A stretch of DNA of 64,000 bases from Microbacterium oxydans (GTDB taxonomy: Bacteria; Actinomycetota; Actinomycetes; Actinomycetales; Microbacteriaceae). The DNA is taken from positions 97,767 through 161,766 of the forward strand of contig NZ_JYIV01000022.1 in the NCBI RefSeq assembly GCF_000956405.1, given 5' to 3'. The position numbers and the translations under genes were made by a program. The notes beneath the pieces were generated by a model. It did no database searches and was not told where the DNA came from. It was given only the letters and a program-made list of their open reading frames with translations. Below, one piece after another: positions 55,575 to 63,104 of this stretch (position 1 is its first letter; the number at the start of each line of letters is the position of its first letter).

Positions 55575-56359
55575 CAGACGACCGCCGTCATGCCGCCGTC
55601 GACGAACAGCGTCTGCCCGTTGACGAAGTCGCTCGCGGAGCTCGCCAGGAACAGCAGGGCGCCGACGAGATCCTCGGTGTCTCCCCACCGACCGGCGGGG
55701 GTCCGTCCGCGCACCCAGTCCGAGAACTGCTCATCGGCGACGAGCGCCTTCGTGAGCTCGGTGGCGAAGTACCCGGGGGCGATCGCGTTGGCCTGGATGC
55801 CGCGCGGGGCGAGGTCGGCGCACAGGCCCTTCGTGAACATCACGATCGCGCCCTTGGTCGCCGCGTATGCCGCGATCGAGGGACGGGCGAGCTGCGATTG
55901 GACGCTGCCGATCTGGATGATCTTGCCCGAACCGCGCGCGATCATCCCGGCGGAGACCCGACGCGACAGGTGGAAGACGCTGGACAGATTGGTCTGCACG
56001 AGCGCATCCCAGTCCTCGTCCGTGAACTCGGCGATGGGCGCGCGGCGTTGGACACCGGCGTTGTTGACGAGGATGTCCGGGGCGCCGATCAGCTGCTCGA
56101 CCTCGCTCATACCGTCATCGACCGCTGCAGCATCGGTCACGTCGAAGACGACGCTGTGCACGACGGCCCCCGTCGCACGGGCGATCTCATCCGCCGCCGC
56201 CCCTGCCTTCGCCGCATCGCGCCCGTGCACGACGACGGTCGCTCCGGCGCCGGCCAGCCCCGCAGCGAGCGTCTTCCCGATGCCCTGGCTCGATCCGGTG
56301 ACCAGCGCCGTCCGCCCCGTGAGGTCGAAGGCGGCCAGTCCCGCAGGTAGTGCCGTCAT
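55574..56359 (-). CDS. idnO: SDR oxidoreductase, probable gluconate 5-dehydrogenase
   Basis: 261 residues. Classical short-chain dehydrogenase: TGSSQGIGKTLA cofactor loop, NNAGVQRR, catalytic Ser in IGSVQSQL with Tyr and Lys in YAATKGAI, and the C-terminal FVDGGMTAV. The NNAGVQRRAPI segment is typical of Gno/IdnO, which reduce 5-ketogluconate to gluconate. Placement next to the IdnD-like gene and gntK supports that role. It overlaps the permease gene by ATGA. Confidence 0.85.
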   Translation of the reverse strand: MTALPAGLAAFDLTGRTALVTGSSQGIGKTLAAGLAGAGATVVVHGRDAAKAGAAADEIARATGAVVHSVVFDVTDAAAVDDGMSEVEQLIGAPDILVNNAGVQRRAPIAEFTDEDWDALVQTNLSSVFHLSRRVSAGMIARGSGKIIQIGSVQSQLARPSIAAYAATKGAIVMFTKGLCADLAPRGIQANAIAPGYFATELTKALVADEQFSDWVRGRTPAGRWGDTEDLVGALLFLASSASDFVNGQTLFVDGGMTAVV

Positions 56360-57774
56360 CGCCCCACGGCCTTGATCGAGACGGTGGTGGCGAACACGTC
56401 GTCGCCTGCTTCGGCGCGCGAGACCTTGATCGCGTCGTCGACGCGGGTGAGGTCGCGACGGAGGGTCTCGGGAGCGAGGAACGTGGATGCGGTGGTGATG
56501 AGAGCGAGCACCGCCATGTAGATGGCCAGCAGCACCCAGTTGCCGTCGCTGACCGCGATCAGGTAGGCGCCGAGGACACCGGCGAGGCCGCCGGCGAGCA
56601 CGGCGGAGATCTCGCGGGCCATGGCGACGCCGAGGTACCGGTGACGGTTTCCGAAGAGTTCGGGGAGCATGGCGCACTGCGGTCCGAGCATGCTGTTCAC
56701 CGCCACGCCGATGCCGATGGCGATCACGCCGATCGCGACGGCGTAGTTCCCGAGCGACAGGAGCCACCATGCGGGGAACGTGTAGACGAGCATGAAGACC
56801 GCGCCGAACCGATACACCGTTCGGCGCCCGAATCGGTCGGAGAGGTGCCCGGTGAACGGCACGGAGAAGACGCCGATCAGCGAGCCGAGGGTGACGCCCC
56901 AGGTGAGCAGGCTCTTGTCAGCCGTGTCGCCGACCACCGTCACGAAGAAGGCGAGGCCGAGCGTCTGGAACATGTACGAGCCGCCGTTCTCCGCCATGCG
57001 CAGCCCGACGCCCACGATCACGCCCGGGAGACCATGCGTGAAGATCTCCCGGATAGGGCGATCGGCGATCTGCTCGTGCTTCTCGAGCTCGATGAACGTC
57101 GGCGTCTCCCGCAGCCGCATCCGGATGAAGAGCGCCAGCAGGATCAGCGCGAAGGAGGCGAGGAACGGCACGCGCCATCCCCAGCTCAGCAGCTGGTCCT
57201 CGGGGAGCAGGGTGATCAGCCCGAAGACGACGGCGGCGAGCAGCGTGCCCGCCTGGATGCCGACGAACGGGAGGGCCGAGAAGAAGCCGCGGCGCTTCAC
57301 CGGCGCGTACTCGGCCATCAGCACGGTCGCCCCCGCCTGCTCCGCACCGGCACCGAAGCCCTGCAGCAGTCGCATCAGCACCAGCAGGATCGGCGCCCAG
57401 ACGCCGATCGCCGCATACGTGGGAAGCAGGCCGATCGCGGTGGAGGCTCCGCCCATCAGCACGATGGTCGCGACCAGCACCCACTTGCGTCCGAGCTTGT
57501 CGCCCAGCACGCCGAAGAACAGACCGCCGAACGGACGCGCGAGAAAGCCGACGCCGAACGTGGCGAACGCGGCGACCGTCGCCATGGCCGGGTCGTCCTG
57601 GGGGAAGAACAGCACGTTGAAGATCAGCGCGGTCGAGAGGCCGTAGAGCGCGAAGTCGAAGTACTCCAGCGCGCTGCCGATGCTCGACGCGAGCGTCGCG
57701 CGGCGCAGATTCGCCGCGTATTCCGGATCGTCCGACGCTGCTCGGGCTGAGGTGCGGGGGTCTGTCACGGCCAT
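56356..57774 (-). CDS. MHS-type metabolite:H+ symporter (MFS)
   Basis: 472 residues, twelve membrane segments. The metabolite:H+ symporter subgroup is shown by SIGSALEYFDFALYG at helix 1, LGDKLGRKWVL in the 2-3 loop and MRLLQGFGAGAEQAGATVLM. MHS members carry organic acids (shikimate, citrate, ketoglutarate). First gene of the leftward operon, with an inverted repeat 48 nt upstream of the start, so it is the probable hexonate importer and the regulated entry point. Known idonate clusters use GntP-type permeases instead. Confidence 0.85.
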   Translation of the reverse strand: MAVTDPRTSARAASDDPEYAANLRRATLASSIGSALEYFDFALYGLSTALIFNVLFFPQDDPAMATVAAFATFGVGFLARPFGGLFFGVLGDKLGRKWVLVATIVLMGGASTAIGLLPTYAAIGVWAPILLVLMRLLQGFGAGAEQAGATVLMAEYAPVKRRGFFSALPFVGIQAGTLLAAVVFGLITLLPEDQLLSWGWRVPFLASFALILLALFIRMRLRETPTFIELEKHEQIADRPIREIFTHGLPGVIVGVGLRMAENGGSYMFQTLGLAFFVTVVGDTADKSLLTWGVTLGSLIGVFSVPFTGHLSDRFGRRTVYRFGAVFMLVYTFPAWWLLSLGNYAVAIGVIAIGIGVAVNSMLGPQCAMLPELFGNRHRYLGVAMAREISAVLAGGLAGVLGAYLIAVSDGNWVLLAIYMAVLALITTASTFLAPETLRRDLTRVDDAIKVSRAEAGDDVFATTVSIKAVGR

Positions 57775-57821
57775 CTCCTTCGATCGGCTTCGCCTGCGGC
57801 GTGATGACGACTGTACCAGCC

Positions 57822-57840
57822 GGTTGAATTACGTTCAACC
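57822..57840. promoter_or_regulatory. Candidate IclR operator
   Basis: GGTTGAA (57822-57828) and TTCAACC (57834-57840) form a perfect 7-bp inverted repeat with a 5-bp spacer, in the region between the MHS permease gene and iclR. Its position just upstream of the permease start fits repression by the IclR protein encoded beside it. Confidence 0.6.
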
Positions 57841-57877
57841 CTTTGGACCGAGACGGACGCCGCACGGCGTGCACGAC

Positions 57878-57905
57878 CATCACCGCCCCAGGCAGGGCGG
57901 TGATG
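57878..57905 (-). terminator. Terminator after iclR-family gene
   Basis: CATCACCGCCC (57878-57888) pairs with GGGCGGTGATG (57895-57905), 6-nt loop, 13 nt past the IclR gene stop, insulating the permease promoter. Confidence 0.65.
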
Positions 57906-57917
57906 CAGCAGGAAAGG

Positions 57918-58706
57918 TCAGCGGCGGACCGCAGCGCTGAACGGATTCGTCAGCGCTGCCGCGGCCTCGCGCAGCGCCTCCCCCACACGCTCGATGCGCT
58001 CATAGTCGGCCTCGGCTGCACGGATCGCGACGCCGAGGGCGAGCGGCGGATCGGTCGGCGCCCATCCCTCGAGGGGCACCGCCACACCCACGATGCCGCG
58101 GAAGGACTCCTCCGCGTCCAGCGCCCAGCCTCTGCGACGGGCGGTGGCGAGCACCTCGAGCAGTCCAGACATGGTGGTCGCACTGCGCTCGGTGAGCTGG
58201 GGGAAGACGGCATCCGCCCCGAGGAGCTCGGTCACCTCGTCGTCGCTCATCGCGGCGAGGAGCGCACGTCCGGTCGCCGACAGCGGGGCCGGGAGACGGG
58301 AGCCGAGCGGAGTGCCGAGACGGAGCGAGCGCGAGCCCTCGTGACGGGCGAGGTACAGCGCGTCCGTGCCATCCAACATGGCGACCTGCACCAGTTCGGA
58401 GGCGAGCTGCGGCGAGGCCTCGCACACGCTGTAGAACTCCCGCACCTGGTTGAACTGTGCGGCGAACGCGCCACCCAGTTCGGCGGTGCGCACGCCGAGG
58501 CGGTAGCCCTGTGCCGTGCGGTCGACCATGCCGCCGGCCTCGAGTGCGAGGCAGAGGTTGGCGGTCGACGACTTCGCCAACCCGAGGTCTCCGGCGAGCT
58601 CGGTGAGCGTGCGCGGGCCACCGGCCTCGGCGAGGATTCCGAGCAGGCGGATGCTGCGGGTCACGGCGGGTGCGGGGTCTCGCCCCTCGCGGGTGTCGTC
58701 GTCCAT
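57918..58706 (-). CDS. IclR family transcriptional regulator
   Basis: 262 residues. N-terminal winged HTH (about 15-75: LTELAGDLGLAKSSTANLCLAL) and the IclR ligand-binding domain, with RLPAPLSATGRALLAAMSD and SFRGIVGVAVPLEG. These proteins sense small acids and control catabolic operons. It lies between the D-2-hydroxyacid dehydrogenase gene and the hexonate operon, and most likely controls both. Confidence 0.9.
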   Translation of the reverse strand: MDDDTREGRDPAPAVTRSIRLLGILAEAGGPRTLTELAGDLGLAKSSTANLCLALEAGGMVDRTAQGYRLGVRTAELGGAFAAQFNQVREFYSVCEASPQLASELVQVAMLDGTDALYLARHEGSRSLRLGTPLGSRLPAPLSATGRALLAAMSDDEVTELLGADAVFPQLTERSATTMSGLLEVLATARRRGWALDAEESFRGIVGVAVPLEGWAPTDPPLALGVAIRAAEADYERIERVGEALREAAAALTNPFSAAVRR

Positions 58707-58758
58707 GGCCGCGCCTTTCGCGCTCGGGGCCCGCAGCCCGTGAAGGCTTACGGGTCGA

Positions 58759-59817
58759 TCAGTAGAACTCGACCGTATCGACGACGGCGGCCAGCGGCTC
58801 GCCGTCGAGCAGGCGCGCCGCGTTCTCCGCGAAGCGTCGGGCGATCCGCTCCTCCTCCTTGGAGCTGAGGGCGGCGGTGTGCGGACTCACCAGGACGTTC
58901 GGGTGAGCCCACAGCGGCGAGGCGGCATCGAGCGGTTCCTGCTCGAACACGTCGAGGGCGGCGAAGGCCACGCGGCCATCGTCGAGCGCGCCGAGCAACG
59001 CGACCTCGTCGATCACGGTGCCGCGGCCCACGTTGGCGATGATCGCACCGGGCTTGACGGCCTCCAGCACATCGGCGCCGATCAGATGGTGCGTCTGCGC
59101 CGTCCCGGGAAGGGTCACGACGATCGCGTCGACACCGGCCACCGCGTCGGTCAGCTCGTCCAGCGGAACCAGACGATCCACCCCCGCCACCGGCTCACCC
59201 GAACGTGTCGTGCCCCAGACGCGCGCACCGAGCGCATGGAAGCGCCGCGCGCATTCCGAGCCGATGCCGCCGAGACCGACGATGAGGACGGTCATCTCGT
59301 CGAGCTGACGCATCTCCCACCGATCCGGCCAGGTGCGCGCACCCTGGTCGGTGAGGAGGCGCGGCAGGTTCTTCGCACCCGCCATGACTCCGAACACCGC
59401 GAACTCCGCGAGCGGGCCACCGTGCACACCGGCGCTGGTGGTGAAGACGACTCGGTCGAGGTGCGAACGGTCGAGGCCAGCCGCCTTGACCGAGGCTCCG
59501 CCACCGGCAGCGGTGGTCATGACCCAGCGCAGCCGCGGGTTCGCAGCCACTGTGCGGGCCAGAGCCCCCGCGTCGACGTCGGGGATCCCGAAGAGCACGT
59601 CCGCGGAATCGACCAGCGCATCGAAGGCCTGCTGCTGTTCCGGCGTTCGCGTGTACTGAGGGTCGCCCGACCAATCGGCCGGACCCCGCATCGGCGGCAT
59701 GAGGTCGTGGTCACAGATCACCTCGAGGCGCGGTTCGAGCTCCTCGATCAGTCGGCACAGCTCTTCCCGCAGCGGCACCGCCACGACGGCACGCAGCTTC
59801 TTCTCGGTCCCCGTCAT
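58759..59817 (-). CDS. D-2-hydroxyacid dehydrogenase
   Basis: 352 residues. NAD-binding GLGGIGSECARRFHALG, catalytic Arg in NVGRGTVIDE, Glu in DVFEQEPLD and His in SPHTAA identify the family. Neighbouring genes suggest it reduces a 2-keto-hexonate, for example as a 2-ketogluconate reductase, but glyoxylate or hydroxypyruvate cannot be excluded. It is transcribed leftward toward iclR (52 nt gap), divergent from the GarR-like gene. Confidence 0.85.
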   Translation of the reverse strand: MTGTEKKLRAVVAVPLREELCRLIEELEPRLEVICDHDLMPPMRGPADWSGDPQYTRTPEQQQAFDALVDSADVLFGIPDVDAGALARTVAANPRLRWVMTTAAGGGASVKAAGLDRSHLDRVVFTTSAGVHGGPLAEFAVFGVMAGAKNLPRLLTDQGARTWPDRWEMRQLDEMTVLIVGLGGIGSECARRFHALGARVWGTTRSGEPVAGVDRLVPLDELTDAVAGVDAIVVTLPGTAQTHHLIGADVLEAVKPGAIIANVGRGTVIDEVALLGALDDGRVAFAALDVFEQEPLDAASPLWAHPNVLVSPHTAALSSKEEERIARRFAENAARLLDGEPLAAVVDTVEFY

Positions 59818-59915
59818 CTTGGTCCCCTCCTCGGGAAGTCTGAATCCCTCACCCTAGCTCAGTTCCATCCTGTTGGACACTGTTCTGTCTATTGGATTCT
59901 TGCTACGGTGTGCGC
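59818..59915. promoter_or_regulatory. Divergent promoter region of two dehydrogenase genes
   Basis: 98 nt shared by two divergent genes. TCCA-TCCTGT-TGGA (59864-59877) and GACA-CTGTTC-TGTC (59876-59889) are short imperfect dyads; TTGGA recurs at 59873 and 59892. They could be operators for the IclR protein but do not match GGTTGAA-N5-TTCAACC closely. Confidence 0.35.
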
Positions 59916-60851
59916 ATGAGCAACACACCTGCCACCGTCGGCGTGGTCGGCCTGGGCGCGATGGGACGTCCGATGGCGGACCGCCTGCTCGCCGCGCACG
60001 GGCGCCTCGTCATCCATGCCCGCCGCCCTCAGCCGGAACTGCTGGCTGCCGGTGCCTCCTGGGCGGAGACGCCACGCGAACTCGCCTCCAGAGTAGACGT
60101 CCTGCTCATGATGCTGCCCGACCTCCCCCCTTTCGAAGCCATGCTCGACGGGCCGGACGGGTTGCTGGCCGACGCCGGGGACCTGCTCATCCTGATCGGG
60201 TCCACATCGTCGGCGCCGGCCGTCCGCGCGCTCGCGGAGCGGCTGGGCGCACAGACGCAGGGACGGGTGCGAGTCGTCGACTGCCCTGTCTCCGGCGGTG
60301 AGGACGGTGCGATCGCCGGAACCCTCTCGATCATGCTCGGAGGGGACCAGGAGGACGCGGCGATCGCCGCCGAGGTGCTCTCCCCCTGCGGCAACCCGGT
60401 ACTGCTCGGCCCCCTGGGTGCGGGCGAGGTCGCCAAGGCCTGCAACCAGCTCGTGGTCTCCGCCACGATCATGGCGCTCGGCGAAGCCACCGTGCTCGCC
60501 GAGCGCTCAGGACTCGACCTCGACGCACTCTGGTCGTTGCTCTCGGGCGGATACGCCGGATCGCGGCTGCTGGACAGCCGTCGGGAGAAGCTCGTCACCG
60601 GAGACGACTCGCCCAGCGGCATCGCGCAGTACATGGTGAAGGATCTCGGTTTCGCCGCCGACATCGCCGCGGCCACCGGAATCGCTCCCGTGCTGCTCCC
60701 CGCCCTGCGCGCGGCTTTCGACGAACTCGTCGCCGCCGGGCTCGGAGACCGCGACATCGCGGTGTCGCGGCGCTTCATCGCCTCCCGCGACGTCACCTCC
60801 CACGACATCGCCTCTCACGACATCACCTCTCACGACACAGGTCGCCGCTGA
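59916..60851 (+). CDS. GarR-like NAD(P)-dependent 3-hydroxyacid reductase
   Basis: 311 residues. Beta-hydroxyacid dehydrogenase family: GVVGLGAMGRPMADRLLA cofactor motif, DCPVSGGEDGAIAGTL substrate loop, and catalytic Lys in GAGEVAKACNQL. Likely acts on 2-hydroxy-3-oxopropionate, 3-hydroxyisobutyrate or a sugar-acid analogue. The last ~20 residues are a tandem repeat, SHDIA-SHDIT-SHDT, from three 15-bp DNA units and add a His/Asp-rich tail not expected in the family. It is 55 nt upstream of gnd on the same strand. Confidence 0.83.
   Translation: MSNTPATVGVVGLGAMGRPMADRLLAAHGRLVIHARRPQPELLAAGASWAETPRELASRVDVLLMMLPDLPPFEAMLDGPDGLLADAGDLLILIGSTSSAPAVRALAERLGAQTQGRVRVVDCPVSGGEDGAIAGTLSIMLGGDQEDAAIAAEVLSPCGNPVLLGPLGAGEVAKACNQLVVSATIMALGEATVLAERSGLDLDALWSLLSGGYAGSRLLDSRREKLVTGDDSPSGIAQYMVKDLGFAADIAAATGIAPVLLPALRAAFDELVAAGLGDRDIAVSRRFIASRDVTSHDIASHDITSHDTGRR
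60789..60840 (+). repeat. 15-bp coding tandem repeat at GarR-like 3' end
   Basis: GACGTCACCTCCCAC, GACATCGCCTCTCAC, GACATCACCTCTCAC and a partial GACACAG (60789-60840). In-frame repeats encode DVTSH, DIASH and DITSH. Confidence 0.85.
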
Positions 60852-60906
60852 CCTCCCGGACAGCGATACGCTGAAACCACCCCTTCTTCAGATCGAGGAG
60901 CCTTCT

Positions 60907-62361
60907 GTGCCCGAAGCATCAGCGAACATCGGAGTCGTCGGACTCGCCGTCATGGGATCGAACCTCGCCCGCAACCTCGCAAGCCGCGAGGGCAACACGG
61001 TGGCGATCTTCAACCGCAGCTATGAGAAGACCCAGACGCTCCTCGACGAGCACCCCGAGGCCGGCTTCGTACCGGCCCGTACCTACCAGGAATTCGCCGA
61101 CTCGCTGCAGAAGCCGCGCACCGCGATCATCATGGTCAAGGCCGGGGGTCCGACCGACGCCGTGATCGACTCGCTGGTCGAGGTCTTCGAGCCCGGCGAC
61201 ATCATCGTCGACGGCGGCAACGCCTACTTCCCCGACACCATCCGTCGCGAGAAGGCCGTCCGCGAGACCGGCATCAACTTCGTCGGCGCCGGCATCTCCG
61301 GTGGCGAGGAGGGTGCCCTCACCGGCCCCTCGATCATGCCTGGCGGCTCGGACGAGTCGTGGGTCACGCTCGGACCGATCCTCAAGTCCATCGCGGCGAT
61401 CGCCGAAGGCGAGCCGTGCGTCACCCACGTCGGCCACGACGGCGCCGGCCACTTCGTCAAGATGGTGCACAACGGCATCGAGTACGCCGACATGCAGCTC
61501 ATCGCCGAGGCCTACGACCTCATCCGCCGCGGTACCGGCAAGTCGCCCGCCGAGATCGCGGAGATCTTCGCCGAGTGGAACAGGGGCGAGCTCGAGTCGT
61601 ACCTGATCGAGATCACGGCCGAGGTGCTCCGCCAGATCGACGCCGAGACCGGCAAGCCGCTCGTCGACGTGATCCTCGACCAGGCGGGAGCCAAGGGCAC
61701 CGGCGCGTGGACCGTGCAGACCGCGCTGTCGCTCGGCGTCCCGGTGTCGGGCATCGCCGAGGCCACGTTCGCCCGCTCGCTGTCGTCGCACCCCGAGCAG
61801 CGTGCCGTCGCCGGCGGCCTTCCGGGTCCTGACGAGGAGTTCACGGTCTCGACCGAAGACACCGAGCAGTTCATCGAAGATGTGCGTCTGGCTCTGTACG
61901 CGTCGAAGATCGTCGCCTACTCGCAGGGCTTCGACGAGATCCGCGCCGGCGCTGCTGAGTACGGCTGGAACATCGATCTCGGCGCGATCTCCAAGATCTG
62001 GCGCGGCGGCTGCATCATCCGCGCGCAGTTCCTCAACCGCATCGCCGACGCGTATGAGGCCACCCCCGACCTCCCCGTTCTGATGACCGCTCCATACTTC
62101 GCCGAGGCGTTCACCCGCGCACAGTCGTCGTGGCGTCGCGTCGTGGTGACCGCGGCGCAAGCGGGCATCCCGGCTCCGGCCTTCTCGTCGTCGCTGTCGT
62201 ACTACGACGGCATCCGCGCCGACCGCCTCCCCGCCGCCCTCGTGCAGGGACAGCGCGACTTCTTCGGTGCGCACACCTACAAGCGCATCGACAAGCCGGG
62301 CACCTTCCACACGCTGTGGTCGGGCGACCGCACCGAGATCGAGGCGGAAGACACGCACTGA
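60907..62361 (+). CDS. gnd: 6-phosphogluconate dehydrogenase, decarboxylating
   Basis: 484 residues, full length. It converts 6-phosphogluconate to ribulose-5-phosphate and CO2 with NADP. GLAVMGSNLARNLASREG cofactor motif, GISGGEEGA, catalytic Lys and Glu in HFVKMVHNGIEYADMQLI, and the C-terminal PGTFHTLWSGDRTE. The GTG at 60907 follows GAGGAG. Together with gntK it links gluconate to the pentose phosphate pathway. A hairpin follows the stop. Confidence 0.95.
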   Translation: MPEASANIGVVGLAVMGSNLARNLASREGNTVAIFNRSYEKTQTLLDEHPEAGFVPARTYQEFADSLQKPRTAIIMVKAGGPTDAVIDSLVEVFEPGDIIVDGGNAYFPDTIRREKAVRETGINFVGAGISGGEEGALTGPSIMPGGSDESWVTLGPILKSIAAIAEGEPCVTHVGHDGAGHFVKMVHNGIEYADMQLIAEAYDLIRRGTGKSPAEIAEIFAEWNRGELESYLIEITAEVLRQIDAETGKPLVDVILDQAGAKGTGAWTVQTALSLGVPVSGIAEATFARSLSSHPEQRAVAGGLPGPDEEFTVSTEDTEQFIEDVRLALYASKIVAYSQGFDEIRAGAAEYGWNIDLGAISKIWRGGCIIRAQFLNRIADAYEATPDLPVLMTAPYFAEAFTRAQSSWRRVVVTAAQAGIPAPAFSSSLSYYDGIRADRLPAALVQGQRDFFGAHTYKRIDKPGTFHTLWSGDRTEIEAEDTH

Positions 62362-62373
62362 CATCCCGTCATA

Positions 62374-62409
62374 CGAAGGGCCGGGCACCGCGAGGTGGCC
62401 GGCCCTTCG
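62374..62409. terminator. Terminator between gnd and the aldolase gene
   Basis: CGAAGGGCCGG (62374-62384) pairs with CCGGCCCTTCG (62399-62409); an inner CACC/GGTG stem closes a GCGA tetraloop. It lies between convergent genes, so it can serve both. Confidence 0.7.
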
Positions 62410-62432
62410 CGTGTCACCGCGTGCGTGATGAC

Positions 62433-63104
62433 CTACGAAGTCTTCTCCGGCGCGGCGATCTCGTCCCGTCTGAGCTCCTCCACGAACGCCCTGGCGCGGA
62501 CGGCGAGCGCCGCGAGGTCGCCGCCTGATGTGGCCGCATCGCCGACCAGAGGTCCGCCGACCCCGATACCGAAGGCCCCGGCCGCGAGGTAGTCGCCGAC
62601 GGTGTCGACGCTCACACCTCCCACGGGGATGATCCGCGCGTGCGGGAAGGGGTCGCGGACGGCGCGGATGAATCCGGGGCCGAGTGCCGACGCGGGGAAC
62701 AGCTTCACCGCCGCACTGCCGAGATCATGTCCACGCTGGATCTCCGTGGGTGTGTACACCCCGGGGAGCACACCGATGCCCTGACGAACGGCATAGGGCA
62801 CAGATGCGCTGAGAGTGGGCGTGACGATGAACTGCGCGCCGGCGGACACAGCGCGCTCCACGTCGGCTTCGTCGAGCACGGTGCCTGCGCCGATCAGCGC
62901 TTCATCCGGAGCATCGTGCACCACCTGCGCGATCGCCTCCTCCGCGTCGTAGAGAGTGAGCGCGATCTCGAGAGTGCGCACGCCGGCTTCCAGGATCGTG
63001 CGGGCGGCGGCGACCGTCGCATCGACGTCGGTTCCGCGGAGGATCGCGACGAGTCGCGTGCGCCGCAGCCGTTCCTGCAGCTGGTCGTTGTCGACGGTGC
63101 TCAC
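62433..63104 (-). CDS. eda: KDPG/KHG-type aldolase
   Basis: 223 residues. Class I aldolase cleaving 2-keto-3-deoxy-6-phosphogluconate or a related keto-deoxy acid to pyruvate plus an aldehyde. Catalytic Glu is in GVRTLEIALTLYD and the Schiff-base Lys in GSAAVKLFPASALG. The substrate loop (EIALTLYD in place of the usual EITxRTP) hints at a non-standard or unphosphorylated substrate. It overlaps the lactonase gene by ATGA. No 6-phosphogluconate dehydratase or kinase for a full Entner-Doudoroff route is visible here. Confidence 0.87.
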   Translation of the reverse strand: MSTVDNDQLQERLRRTRLVAILRGTDVDATVAAARTILEAGVRTLEIALTLYDAEEAIAQVVHDAPDEALIGAGTVLDEADVERAVSAGAQFIVTPTLSASVPYAVRQGIGVLPGVYTPTEIQRGHDLGSAAVKLFPASALGPGFIRAVRDPFPHARIIPVGGVSVDTVGDYLAAGAFGIGVGGPLVGDAATSGGDLAALAVRARAFVEELRRDEIAAPEKTS

